From: Pratylenchus scribneri
Lineage: Eukaryota > Nematoda > Chromadorea > Rhabditida > Pratylenchidae
Direction of reading: 5' to 3'
Assembly (NCBI GenBank): GCA_030063045.1
Contig: JAQSEB010000041.1
Span: forward strand, 682,001 to 746,000
Length of the DNA: 64,000 nucleotides
The notes beneath the pieces were generated by a model. It was not told where the DNA came from, did no database searches, and worked only from the letters and a program-made list of their open reading frames with translations. Positions 1 through 11,333 of this stretch are shown piece by piece; position 1 is the first letter of the stretch, and each line of letters starts with the position of its first letter. Made by a program: the position numbers and the translations under genes.

Positions 1-186
1 AAATGGGACTTTTCACTTTTGCAAAATTTAAGTAATAGGTTCAAATTCGGTTAGGGAAAATATTTTTCGAGCATTTTTTACATCTAGAGTATATTTTTCT
101 AAATGAAACAAAAATACATTATACTGATTTGAACCAAAAAAAACATTACAATAATGCCTAGTAAAATTACCATAATATCCATATAG

Positions 187-2145
187 GAACCTCATCTCCC
201 AACTGAACGAATTCCGACGGGAACTGGACGAGACCAGGGCCAAATGCAAAGAAATGGGCATGGAAAGGGAAGTGTTGGAATATCAATTGCAGGAGCAAAT
301 TGAGCGGGGCAGCGAGTAATTTATTATTTTTAATAATTTATTTAATTTTATTAATTTTAATTAATTTTCAAACATTTATTCAGTTCCACAACGCCATTGT
401 CCACACCAAAAATGTCCAAATACCGTGAATTCAGCCCGCATGGTTCCCGCTCATCCCACCACTATGTGAACATTCGAACACCGGATTCGCAACAAAAATC
501 CACGGGCCGTCCCAATTCATCGTGTTGGCCCTCGCAAGGCCGTCCAATTGAATTTGGTAAGGCCGAGGGCATTTATTTGGGTAAATCCAAAATCCACTAC
601 AGGGAAAAAATTAGGGCTAAATTCTTTTAAGACTTAGGATTATAAAATTAAAATTTTTCGCAGTATTTTTTTTTTATTTTCTTCAAATTGTAGAAGGCGA
701 CATGTCAAAGTCGATGGATTCCGCCATGAGCCAATCGGTGATCAGCTGCTATCGACAGGAGGGAAGGAGCAAGTCCCAGAATACGCCGAATAAAATCTAC
801 ACGCCCAGGGAATTCTATGAAGGTGAATAAACATTTGTTTTTAAAAACACATTTTTAATTAATCAAATACACATTTTCTTATTCGAAAACACATTTTTCT
901 TAGTTATTCGAAAACACATTTTTCTTAGTTAATCAAAAACACATTTTTTAGCTAGTCGAAAACACATTTTAATTAATCGAAAACACATTTTTCTTAGTTA
1001 ATCAAAAACACATTTTTCTTAGTTAATCAAAAACACATTTTTCTTAGTTAATCAAAAACACATTTTTCTTAGTTAATCGAAAACACATTTTTTAGTTAAT
1101 CGAAAACACATTTTTCTTAGTTAATCGAAAACACATTTTTCTTAGTTAATCGAAAACACATTTTTCTTAGTTAATCGATAACACATTTTTCTTAGTTATT
1201 CGAAAACACATTTTTCTTAGTTAATCAAAAACACATTTTTTAGCTAGTCGAAAACACATTTTAATTAATCGAAAACACATTTTTCTTAGTTAATCAAAAA
1301 CACGTTTTTCTTAGTTAATCAAAAACACATTTTTCTTAGTTAATCGAAAACACATTTTTTAGTTAATCGAAAACACATTTTTCTTAGTTAATCGAAAACA
1401 CATTTTTCTTAGTTAATCGAAAACACATTTTTCTTAGTTAATCGATAACACATTTTCTTAGTTAATCGAAAACACATTTTTCTTAGTTAATCGAAAACAC
1501 ATTTTTCTTAGTTAATCAAAAACACATTTTTCTTAGTTAATCAAAAACACATTTTTCTTAGTTAATCGAAAACACATTTTTTAGTTAATCGAAAACACAT
1601 TTTTCTTAGTTAATCGAAAACACATTTTTCTTACTTAATCGAAAAGCGAAAACACATTTTTCTTAGTTAATCGAAAACACATTTTTCTTAGTTAATCGGA
1701 AACGAAACACATTTTTCTTAGTTATTCGAAAAGCGAAAACACATTTTTCTTAGTTAATCGAAAACACATTTTTCTTAATTAATCGAAAACACATTTTTCT
1801 TAGTTAATCGAAAACACATTTTTCTTAGTTAATCGAAAAGATCGAAAACACATTTTTCTTAGTTAATCGAAAACAAATTTTTCTTAGTTAATCGAAAACA
1901 CATTTTTCTTAGTTAATCGAAAACACATTTTTCTTAGTTAATCGAAAACACAAAAAACACATCAAAACATTTCTAATTTAATTCTTTCAGCAAATGACTC
2001 ATCATCATTGCCTCCACCAACATCGGCGGCCAAAAGAATTGTTGATTTCCAAGATTGTAGCGGCGATGATGGCAACAATGACAATGATAATGTCGATGAT
2101 AATCCAACCAAGGCACTTTTGGATCCTGCGGCAGAGGCCAAGTGA
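187..2145 (+). CDS. Coiled-coil protein, 3' part (5' end outside window)
   Basis: Four exons are visible: 187-315, 384-556, 694-822 and 1991-2145 (stop TGA 2143-2145). All have GT donors and AG acceptors, and phases agree at every join. The first exon follows an acceptor at 185-186, so the start lies upstream of the window. Its product is a heptad-like charged stretch (NEFRRELDETRAKCKEMG, then EREVLEYQLQEQ) that reads as the end of a coiled coil. The rest is a disordered Ser/Thr/Pro tail with basic patches and an acidic Asp/Asn run before the end LLDPAAEAK. I do not recognise the family, and the tail has no catalytic motif. The last intron (823-1990) is almost entirely a 25-bp minisatellite. 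The gene ends 268 bp from the end of the convergent INPP4 gene. Confidence 0.8.
840..1958 (+). repeat. 25-bp minisatellite, about 43 units, intronic
   Basis: The unit is TTAATCGAAAACACATTTTT followed by CTTAG. It fills the last intron of the coiled-coil gene and reads in the sense direction. Variant units (lacking CTT, with AGCTAGTCG, or ending ATTAATCG) recur in the same order near 905-1030 and 1197-1320. This indicates a higher-order repeat of roughly 290 bp. The same unit occurs as reverse complement at 59248-59988, inside a minus-strand gene. Confidence 0.95.
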
Positions 2146-2324
2146 AGCGACCGATTCTTGCCCACCACTATATTCACACATCCCCGTAAAACACAAAATC
2201 ATGTAATTTCCTAGACCGTCCCCACCCAAAATCCATCATAATGCGATCTCAATATCGGCATTTTTGTTTTCTACTTATATTATTTTCCAACATTTATCGC
2301 TTTGTCTCATCTCATTTGAATTTG

Positions 2325-2330
2325 AATAAA
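2325..2330 (+). promoter_or_regulatory. Poly(A) signal AATAAA of the coiled-coil gene
   Basis: AATAAA lies 180 bp after the stop at 2143-2145, at a normal distance for a short 3' UTR. The 3' end would then lie very near the stop of the opposite-strand INPP4 gene at 2413, so the two 3' UTRs probably abut or overlap. Confidence 0.5.
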
Positions 2331-2412
2331 ATTTATGCTTTTTAAATTCATAAATAATTATTGAAATTAAATTAAAATATTTAAGTGAGAGGGAAGGGTA
2401 GACTAGTCTTCT

Positions 2413-5400
2413 TCAAGAGGCAACCATGTTACTAAATGTGCCTAAAGGAGGTCGAAATTCTTTGGGTAAAAAATTCATTTGGAATGGACTAAAGGAATAG
2501 AGGGGTTTTCCAATGTTCTTCCGGCAATTCTCTCTTCTGACTCCCTTCATCCGGAGGCATTCCACAATTTCGAGCATCTGAAAATTGGGGTATTTTCATT
2601 GATTTTGTGAGGAATTGACTGACCTGTTTGGTTGATATTCCGCATGTTTCTTTCAAAATTCTGCCTTCTTCCAAGGTTACGGCCATCGATGTTCGGTCCT
2701 GGAATTTTTCGGCATTATATGGGTAACATTAGAACATTTTTTTCTAAAATTTTTTGGTTCGAAAATTCAACAATTTTCGTTCAATAATTAATTTACTCTT
2801 TTTAATTAAAGACTAAAAGTTTTTGTTCCGGTTAGATTGTAATTTCCTTTCCGGTTGTTCCGGTTAGATTGTAATTTTCTTTCCGGTTGTTCCGGTTAGA
2901 TTGTAATTTCCTTTCCGGTTGTTCCGGTTAGATTGTAATTTTCTTTCCGGTTGTTCCGGTTAGATTGTAATTTTTGTTTCCGGTTGTTCCGGTTAGATTG
3001 TAATTTTCTTTCCGGTTGTTCCGGTTAGATTGTAATTTTTGTTTCCGGTTGTTCCGGTTAGATTGTAATTTCCTTTCCGGTTGTTCCGGTTAGATTGTAA
3101 TTTTTGTTTCCGGTTGTTCCGGTTAGATTGTAATTTCCTTTCCGGTTGTTCCGGTTAGATTGTAATTTTTGTTTCCGGTTGTTCCGGTTAGATTGTAATT
3201 TTCTTTCCGGTTGTTCCGGTTAGATTGTAATTTTTGTTTCCGGTTGTTCCGGTTAGATTGTAATTTTCTTTCCGGTTGTTCCGGTTAGCTTGTAATTTTC
3301 TTTCCGGTGGTTCCGGTTAGATGGTTCCGGTTAGATTGTAATTTTCTTTCCGGTTGTTCCGGTTAGATTGTAATTTTCTTTCCGGTGGTTCCGGTTAGAT
3401 GGTTCCGGTTAGATTGTAATTTTCTTTCCGGTGGTTCCGGTTAGATGGTTCCGGTTAGATTGTAATTTTTGTTTCCGGTTGTTCCGGTTAGATTGTAATT
3501 TTTGTTTCCGGTTAGATATGTTTCTTTCTTCACCTTTCCACTTTTGCACGACAATACGCACATTCCCCCGAGGGCATTGTTAAGGCCCATTGCCAATTTG
3601 AAAATGTCCGTATTCTTTCTGGAGGCACTTTTGGCAACCTATAAATATTAATTATTTCTAATAATTTTCAATTATTTTATATTTTTTTACGGTTTGTTGG
3701 AGATCATAAAGAAGTCTATTGATTGTTTCCCAATTGCCATTATCATTTTCGGTAGCATTTTGCATTGTTAAAACATATTCCGTAATTTGCTTCAGTGCCG
3801 TTCGATTCACCATTTCTTCCAGGGAAATGTCGCCAACGGATGCGGCCAAAGATGCTTCAATGAAAAAAAAAATATTAAAAATATCAAAATTAAATAAAAA
3901 GTTAAATTAATTCACATAAAAAAAAAGAAATTAATATATGACTAGGCCTTAAGGTTTGGGCTTAATGGAAATTAGAACTAGCGTAAAGGGAAATATATAT
4001 ATTTTTAATTTTGCCCCTGAAATTTTAATTAATTATTTTCTTTGGATGCAAATTCTTTAGGATTAAAAGCAAATGAACCTAAAAAATTAGAATTGAAAAA
4101 AAATTAATGTCAGCCGAAATCTTAAGGTTGACAGTAAGACTAATTAATAAAGTTTAGTAATGGAGTATCAGGCAAGCAACCAGTACAGAGACGGGATTCA
4201 TTCATTTTTGTTTGGGGCAATTTTATTAAAAAATTTAATTGAGAAAAATTTGAAAATTAAATGCTTATTATAAAAAATATTTGTTTCGCAAAAAGTCATT
4301 GGTTCTTCCAGGCTAAAATCCTAGCAATTGCCTTAATATAGGTAAAAAAACATGAAATAAAACTATTTTTACAGACATTAATAAATTTTTTATTTTGGAT
4401 GCGAATTCTTTAAAATTAACCAAAAAAGCGAACCAACCCTCATGATTGATGCCAAGATTCCAGAAACAAATTTTTGTTGAAAACCATTGACCGGATGCAA
4501 ATTTAGGTGGCAAACATTTCAGTCTGTTCGGATGCAATGGAATCGAAATTTTTATTTCGGAACGGAAACCCTCAATTTGGGGGATGCAAATTTGGCTTAT
4601 CTAAAATTTGGTTTAATATTAAAAAATACCCAAAAATGTGTTTACCGATGAATTTGCTGGAATGAAACGGAATGAGGCAATTTGCGGAAAAAGTTGCCAT
4701 ATTTCAAATGAATCTTCGAGCTGTGAAAACATTTTCAAATTAATTAAGGAAAATTACTTCTTATGGATTATCCGATCCAGATTATGAACATTCCTAGGGC
4801 GAGGGGTGATGCTATCCTATCATTAGGGCAGATCTTCTTAAGATAATCATGAGGGAATGCCAGGTTTACTCTTACTCTTGGCCAAACTCAATATGACTAA
4901 TTTAGGGGATCATAAAACCATCAAAAGACTTATAAGACTTATATTAGCTCAATAAGATCCAAAAACCCAAACCACCAAAAGGCTTGCCTATTTTTATCAT
5001 TTTCTGCAGAAACTGGGTTTAGTTTTTAGGTTAATTGTATATTGTAAGCTATGCTTAGCTATCGAGGCATAGGAAAAATGCAAAAAGCCAATTAGTGCCA
5101 ATGCGGAAAATGGACAATTTAATTAACAATCAATTTAGTCTTCTGGGCAGGGACGTATTTAGGGGGGGGGTACACGGGGTACGTACCCCCCCCCCCCCCC
5201 CAACGGGGGAAGTGGGGGTAAAAAAAAGTAAAGGGGGGACCATTCTGTGGTAAAAATTTTTCGCTGCGCGGCTATTTTTGGCCTAAATTTTTCGCTGCGC
5301 GGCTGTTTTTGGCCTAAATTTTTCGCTGCGCGGCTATTTTTTTCAAATTTTTTCGATTTTTTTTACATGCGTACCCCGCCATCAAAAATTTTTTTACATG

Positions 5401-8400
5401 CGTACCCCGCCTGACCCCGGTACCCCCTCCAAACAAAAATCCTGGATACGTCCCTGCTTCTGGGTTATATCTTTTTAAGGCTTTTAGGTCTTTAGGATTT
5501 GACAGAATTTAGAAAAAACAACTATTTGGATTTGGAGATGTTTAAAATTTTGGTCCAAGATGAGAGATGACCAATCGATAAAATATTCCAAAATTCAGTT
5601 CACTCACCATTCCCTGTTCATCCCCGTAGCAGCTGAGGAAGGCAAAGCACGTAATCAATGGGTCATTTGTGGCCCATTTCGCCAATAATTCATCATCACT
5701 TTCTTCATTCAAATTGTAAATTTCCATCAATAATGTGTTCACTGTGATTGTAATTGCCTATAAAAAATTTTATTGATTGTAAAAATAAATTAACAAAAAA
5801 TTATTGATTGATTTCACCTATAAAATATTCACGAAAAATTGAATGATTTTGACTAAAAAATATTTTTAAAAATTGTAAATATTGATTGATTTTGTCTAAA
5901 AATCAATTTAAAAATTTTATTGATTGCTTTTTTTTATAAAAAAGCGATTAAAAAATTTTTGTATTCATCTTGCCAGGCCCGTAACCAGTGGGGGTCCAAG
6001 GGGGCCTGGGACCCCTACGAAATGAAAAAATGGGTGAAAAAAAGTAAAGAGGGGACCCTTCTGTGGTAAAATTTTTTCGCTGCGCGACTATTTTTGGTCA
6101 AAATTTCTCCCTGTGAGACCATTTTTAGCCTAAATTTTTCTATGCGAGGCCACTTTTAGGCTAAAAATTTTCGCTGTGCGACCAAAAAAAGCTCGACAAA
6201 AATTAATAATTTTAGTGACCCCCTCGAAAAATTTTGCTGGTTACGGGCCTGCATCTTGCCTATAAAAAATGAATCGATAAAATATTATCGATGATTTTGG
6301 TGCTATAAAAATAAATTGATTGTAAAATATTATTTGATTAATTTCGCCTATAAAAATTGATAAAATATTGATCGAGTTATTGAAAAAATAGATTAAAAAT
6401 ATTATCGATTAATTTTTGTCTATAAAAATAAATTGATAAAATATTATTGATTGATTTTGACTAGAAAAATCGATTTCAAAAATTTTATTGTTGATTTTGT
6501 CTATAAAAATGAATTCAAAAAAATATTTTATAAAATTTATTGATTGATTTTCCAAATATAAATCGATTCAAAAAATTTATTGATTGCTTTTTCCTATATA
6601 AAATTGATTCACAAATTTTTATTAATTGATTTTTCCAATAAAAAAATCGATTAAATATTTTATTTATTGATTTTTCCTATAAAAAATCGATTAAAAATGT
6701 ATTTTGATTTTTCTTAAGCGATAAAATATTTTATTAGTTGATTTATTGCCTATAAAATATTGATACAGAATTATTGATTGATTTTTTCCTTAAGAATAAA
6801 TTTAAACATTTTTATTGATTGATTTTTTCTTAAAAAATCGATAAAAAATATTTCTAAGAAAATCGATTTAAAAATTTTATAAACTAATTTGGCTACAAAA
6901 AAAAATAAAATATTTTATAGATTTTTCCACCTGTGAAAGCAAAGCATCATGTCGAAGTTGAAGGTGAAAAAACAGTTGGCAATCATTTCGATTTCGAAGG
7001 CATTGAATCAGCGAAAGCATTTGTGCGGATTCCAAACTCAACGCCAAATGATGGACCGCATCCAAGGCCAAATGAAAATTGGTCCGAATATTTTCCCCGC
7101 AACTTTTCCTCTCCTCTGCACTTTGTTTTGATGATTTATCGACGCCAATTGCCGCAATTTTTGAGTTGAGAATGTCGAATTGGGCCTCCAAAAATTCCAG
7201 CTGATTGGCCAGCGTTTCACGGGGCACCGTTTCCCCGGTGGTATGCTGCTGTTGGGCAGACCCCCCGGCACAGAGGGAGTCGACCAAATTGTAAATATTT
7301 GGGAAGGTGTTTATGAAGTCCACAATTGTTTCACGCAACTAAAAATAATAATCAAAAAATTATTTTTTTAAAAAATTTTCAAAAAAATATATTTTAAAAA
7401 TCTTTCAAAAAAAATATTTTTTTTAAAAATTTTCAAAAAAAAATATTTTAAGAAATTTTCAAAAAATATATTTTAAAAATCTTTCAAAAAAAAATTTTAA
7501 AAATTTTTCAAAAAATTATATTTTAAAAAAATATTCAAAAATTTTCAAAAATTTGTATTTTAAAAAAATTCAAAAATTTATATTTTAAAAAATATTCAAA
7601 AATTTTATTTTAAAAAATTTTCAAAAAATTATATTTTGAAAAATATTCAAAAAATATATTTTAAAAATTTTCAGAATTTATATTTTAAAAAATATTCAAA
7701 AATATATTTTAAAAATTTTCAAAAAATTATATTTTAAAATATTTTCAAAAAATTATATTTTATAAAATATTATAAAATAAAAATTGGTATTTTAAATAAT
7801 ATTTAAAAATATCCAATTTTTTACCTGTTTTGTTTCCGAAATCAGCTCAACCAAAACCCGATCAATTTTATCATCAATTTTCCAATCCAAATCAATGCGC
7901 CGAGTCAATTCACCAATTTTTCGTTTTAATGAATGCAAAATTTGCCGTCTCGAGTGGAAGCGAGCCTCGTTGGTGTGGTCAATGGAATTTGGTGTTAAAT
8001 TTGTGCCAAATTTATTCCTAAATTTTTAAAAAATGGGAATTTTCAAAAAAGTTTTTTTACCTCAATTTGAAGAGGCCACCGCCAGAAAAACGCAATGGAA
8101 GTGCTGAAAAAAATTAGTTAATAAAAATTTTTAAATTTTCAAAAAAAAAAAATAAATTATTTAGAATTTAAATTTTTTTAAAATTATTAATTAAAGAATT
8201 TATAAATCATTATAAAATAAAATTTAATATTATTAATTAAAAAATTAGTTTAATTAAAAAATAAATTACCTGCCAGTGCGCCTGAAAATGTACAAAAATT
8301 CAAATTAATTGAAAAAATTATATTAACCAGTGGTCAAAAAATGGCCAATCCTTTTGTCGTCAATTGCAAAGAATTGGGCGTGCAAATTTATTGGAACATA

Positions 8401-11333
8401 CAAAAATGAAACTCGATACTTTTCGGTGGACAGCCGAAATGATGGTCCGCTGTAGGAATCCAGAAATTCGGTGGCTTGAGTGTGAATCTGTGCAATAACA
8501 TAGTGATTATGATTATTAGGGCCCGGATTTATATGCACCAAAAAGTGCCAAAATATGCAAATTTGGGCAAAATTTCTTGAAATATGCAAAATTTTGATCA
8601 AAACCATTAAAATATGCAATTTTTCGATTTTTATTGCATTTTTGAAGGACAATTTTTACCAAAAAAGTTCCAAAATATGCATTTGCATATAAATTCGGGC
8701 CCTAATGATTATTGATTTATTCACAAAATTAAATGTTGAATTAATTCAAAAATATCTACACCCGAAATCTCTACAATCAAAATCTCTACATCTAAAATCC
8801 TCCTCAAAAATCTTAAACCTAAAATCCTTAGATCTAAAATACCTATACCCTAAAATTTTTACATCTACAATCTCTATGCCAAAAAACCTACACTCAAAAT
8901 CTCTACGTCAAAAATTTCTAAATCCAAAATCCTTACACACGAAAATCTCTAAAATTGAAATTCCACCTCCTAAAATCCCTGCACCTAACACTAAAAAAAC
9001 TAAGAAAAAATCTAAAATTGGGCCATTTTTTATGTAGAGATTTAGGATACATAGATTTTGGATATAATGGAATACCTCTAATAAGAATCAATTCTCAATG
9101 TTGGAAGAAAAAGAAATATTACATCAAAAATCCGTATATCAAAAATCACTACAAGGACAATTTTTTGAAATTCTCTGAGTTATAAAACCTAAAATTTGGT
9201 CCCAATTTTTAAGATTTTGTGCCGAAATCTTTTCTATAGTGAAAATCCCTAAAAAATCAATTAAATAAAAATTTGATGATTCCCAATTTTTAAGAGATTT
9301 TGTGCTGACATTTTTTTCTGTAGAGATTTCGAAGAATCCCTAAAAAATCAGTACATAATTTAAATATTTACTTCAATGTTTGAATTGAGATGGCGGACGA
9401 CCATGTGCAGTGTGTCGACCATTGCGGCATTTCGAATTCGCCAAAGTTTGGCCAACAGCTCATCGCGCAATTCCGTCGTCCATTCAGTGGACAATTTGAT
9501 CATTTGGCCGGGAACAAGCATTGACAGCTTGCTTTCGTACATCATTTCCGCGCATTTTATTTGCTTATTTGGCACATTCGCTGACTTTAAAATAATTAAT
9601 TAATTAGGGAGCGGATTTTTAGGTCCCAAAACCGCAAAATTTGGTCCCTATTTAATTTTTTATTGTAAAATTTGCCAAAAATAGGTTTCTTGGAACTTCA
9701 AAATATATGATTTTTGGTTTTTATTGGATTTTCCTGATGAAATTTTCCTTCCAAAAAAGTGCCAAAATGGATAAAAAATTGGTCAAAAATATGTCAAAAA
9801 ATGAAATAAATTCTCAAAAAAATTATTTTTATGTGTTTTTTTCAGTGCATTTTATTTGCATATTTGGCACATTTGCCGACTTTAAATATAAAAAAATTAA
9901 TTAATTAAATAAATAAAATAATATTTAGGCAGCGGATTTTTTGGTCCCAAAAAACTCAAAATTGATGCCCTACCATATTCCCTCTATTAGTGGCCTAGGG
10001 CAATATTTTTTTAGATACTCTCCAAAGGGGCTATTTATTAAAAAAAAGAGGGGGGGGGGGCTTCTATTAGAGACGGAGACTTTTTTTGAAGGGAAAAACT
10101 TGGTCCAAACCACCTTTAGCGCAGGGGTGAAAATTTGGTATTCGATTTCTTAAAGGGTCGTGGGTTCGAATCCTGGTGATAGAAAATGATTTAAAATGAT
10201 GAATTATGTTGGTTTTCATACATTTTTTCTCTAAAAATCCTCAAAAAGGGGCTATTATTGGAGGAGCATTTCTACTAGAGAGGGTCAATAATAAAAAAAA
10301 ATATAATATTTTTTTAGGTTTTTCTTTAAAATTTGCCAAATAACTTTGTTTTTCTCATTAAAGTTGATACATAAAAATTTTTGCTCTAAATATGCAATTA
10401 AAAACCTGAAACAAAGAGAATGATTGTTCTCGTAGAATAGGCGAAGTCAGAAAATAGCCAAATGGAGTCATTTTTGCATTGTCCACTTCGGAATTGTGCG
10501 AAAAATGGGTGGTTAAAATCTGAATAAATTCAAAAATTGAAAAATTAATTAAATTTTACCTGGTCATATTCGGCCTGCGCAATTCGATGAGAACATGTGC
10601 TCAGCTAAATATGAAAAAATTAAATCATTCTTTTGACTCATAGCTCAACGAGGCTATTGCCAATTTTGGTAAGGCGATATATATAATTTTAAAGCCTAAA
10701 GTGTCCTCTTCAAAGTGGCCTAATTTAAATTTTATAAAATCCTGGCTTTAAAAAAGTTACATGTCTTTGAATGGAATAAACCCGAATTTGTTTGTTGGAG
10801 GAAAAGCCGCTTATTTTACAAATTATTTTAACATTTCAAAAAACAAATTAGAATTGGCCACTTTTTAGAGGACATTTAGGGTTTTCAAATGGCATATCGC
10901 CTTCCTGGAATTGGTTGCTTCCTTCTCCAGATATGGCCAAAAGAATGGCCTTGACTTTTTAAAATTTGAAAAATAACCTTTATTGTCCATTTGTCCAGTT
11001 CCTTCTCATCTTGGAATGTCATCAGCAATTCTTTGCTCGGTTTTAACTTCAAACATAAATCCGTTGCTTTTTCACATTTTTGAATGTCCAATTTCTCGCA
11101 AACAAATAGCAATGGTTCGGCGACCATTTCAATTGGTTTCAAAGCCAACAAATTTCCTCGAAGTCGAGCCTAATTAATAATTTATTTAAATTTATTTACT
11201 TAATTTAATTAACCTCCCAACGTATTTGCCGGGCGCCCTCCTCAACGCACATCCAAACATTCCCTTGGCAGTCCAATTTGGTTGTGTCTTTGAATAACCA
11301 TTTTATTATGTCGTCCGCATTGTCTTCTTCCAT
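2413..11333 (-). CDS. INPP4: INPP4-type phosphatidylinositol-3,4-bisphosphate 4-phosphatase
   Basis: This gene has 17 exons: 11333-11214, 11169-10978, 10604-10560, 10519-10406, 9584-9372, 8487-8328, 8281-8270, 8103-8061, 8017-7825, 7338-6931, 5757-5608, 4720-4646, 4600-4438, 3854-3691, 3638-3534, 2698-2624 and 2577-2413. Phases agree throughout and give about 798 residues. The family removes the 4-phosphate of PI(3,4)P2 on endosomal and plasma membranes. The C-terminal catalytic part is diagnostic: CKSGKDRTSMAVTLEEG holds the CX5R loop, followed by VECLRMKGVRREN and an FRPPLGTF end. Upstream, the middle region (KISIPLHPNRLKCLPPKF, then NHEASLAASVGDISL) aligns by eye with vertebrate INPP4. Residues 25-105 look like a PH domain ending in the usual Trp (ELDKWTIKV) rather than the vertebrate C2. 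The start is uncertain: an in-frame ATG at 11396 would add 21 residues. Introns carry two hAT MITEs, a foldback MITE, a tRNA-like element and a 32-bp minisatellite. Confidence 0.9.
2825..3518 (+). repeat. 32-bp minisatellite in the INPP4 catalytic-loop intron
   Basis: About 21 units of TTCCGGTTAGATTGTAATTT followed by TCTTTCCGGTTG. Units with TTTTCTTT and TTTTTGTTT alternate in places, and there are partial units near 3300-3460. It nearly fills the intron 2699-3533, which separates CKSGK from DRTSM of the INPP4 active site. It shares the 13-mer TTAGATTGTAATT with the array at 60290-60782, although the two arrays have opposite sense relative to their host genes. Confidence 0.95.
5148..5456. 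mobile_element. hAT-type MITE with 8-bp target duplication
   Basis: The left end is CAGGGACGTATTTAGG and the right end, reverse complemented, is CAGGGACGTATCCAGG. It is flanked by the perfect 8-bp direct repeat CTTCTGGG (5140-5147 and 5457-5464), which is the hAT superfamily signature. There is no coding capacity. The interior holds G and C runs (5161-5203) and repeats of TTTTTCGCTGCGCGGC. It sits in the INPP4 intron 4721-5607. Confidence 0.9.
5760..6880. repeat. Degenerate AT-rich tandem repeat (ATTGATTGATTTT units)
   Basis: Most of the INPP4 intron 5758-6930 is a degenerate tandem array of about 50-60 bp units. Each contains ATTGATTGATTTT followed by TATAAAAATCGATT-like sequence. A hAT MITE (5974-6251) is inserted into it. 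No gene was seen. Confidence 0.7.
5974..6251. mobile_element. hAT-type MITE with 8-bp target duplication
   Basis: The terminal inverted repeats are CAGGCCCGTAACCAG at both ends. The perfect 8-bp duplication CATCTTGC flanks it (5966-5973 and 6252-6259). It has no open frame of note. The interior has TTTTTTCGCTGCGCGAC, related to the interior of the element at 5148-5456 although the termini differ. Confidence 0.9.
7339..7824. repeat. AT-rich degenerate tandem repeat
   Basis: This INPP4 intron consists of about 25-bp degenerate units of the form ATTTTAAAAAATTTTCAAAA. Similar low-complexity tracts fill parts of 19860-20225, 35010-35340, 37200-37510 and 56330-56715. No functional signal was seen. 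Confidence 0.7.
8270..8281 (-). other. 12-nt microexon of INPP4
   Basis: The sense sequence GCGCACTGGCAG is preceded by TTTTCAG and followed by GTAATTT. Including it keeps the frame: the exon before it ends in phase 1 and 12 nt preserves that phase. The joined protein reads GHFLTTG-ALAA-LPLRFSGGGL, which matches the INPP4 stretch that ends in the conserved SGGL. Skipping it would also keep frame and lose four residues, so alternative use is possible. Confidence 0.7.
8517..8707. mobile_element. Small terminal-inverted-repeat element
   Basis: The ends are TTAGGGCCCGGATTTATATG and, reverse complemented, TTAGGGCCCGAATTTATATG. The body repeats ATATGCAAAATTTTGAT-like sequence. A flanking TGATTA duplication is possible but ambiguous. 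It lies in the INPP4 intron 8488-9371. Confidence 0.6.
9605..9865. repeat. Dispersed family copy flanked by duplicated exon 5 junction
   Basis: This belongs to a dispersed family beginning GCGGATTTTTAGGTCCCAAA and containing TTGCATTTTTCTAATGAAAT-like and GGTCAAAAATTATGTCA-like tracts. Other copies or fragments are at about 17955-18070, 19305-19510, 21715-21985 and 61745-62165. Here the DNA at 9550-9660, which includes the 5' end of INPP4 exon 5, is repeated at about 9846-9975. Confidence 0.65.
10109..10185 (+). tRNA. tRNA-like Pol III module (pseudogene or SINE head)
   Basis: A B-box-like GGGTTCGAATCC lies at the 3' end of a 75-bp stretch with an A-box-like TTAGCGCAGGGGTG. The acceptor stem is poor, so a functional tRNA is unlikely. 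It lies in the INPP4 intron 9585-10405, antisense to the gene. Confidence 0.35.
10626..10948. mobile_element. Foldback MITE, GGCCATATCTC family
   Basis: The right arm contains ATATCGCCTTCCTGGAATTG and ends GATATGGCCAAAAGAATG. The left arm is the degenerate inverse, starting CATTCTTTTGACTCATAGCT. Arms are about 85 bp, with sequences akin to TTTAGAGGACATTTAGGG at their inner ends. It occupies 323 of the 373 bp of the INPP4 intron 10605-10977. Confidence 0.75.

Noticed and set aside
840..1958. CRISPR-like array (regular repeats)
   Set aside because: Units are directly tandem without unique spacers, in a spliced eukaryotic gene. The same holds for the arrays at 2825, 27521, 40560, 57712, 59248 and 60284.
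5161..5203. G-run and C-run as a quadruplex regulatory site
   Set aside because: The runs are the interior of a hAT MITE and their lengths are prone to sequencing error. No gene-regulatory context is visible.
8705..9037. Open frame of 110 codons (Lys/Ser/Leu-rich) on the plus strand
   Set aside because: It consists of degenerate short repeats of AAAATCTCTACA type in an INPP4 intron, antisense to the gene, with no family features.
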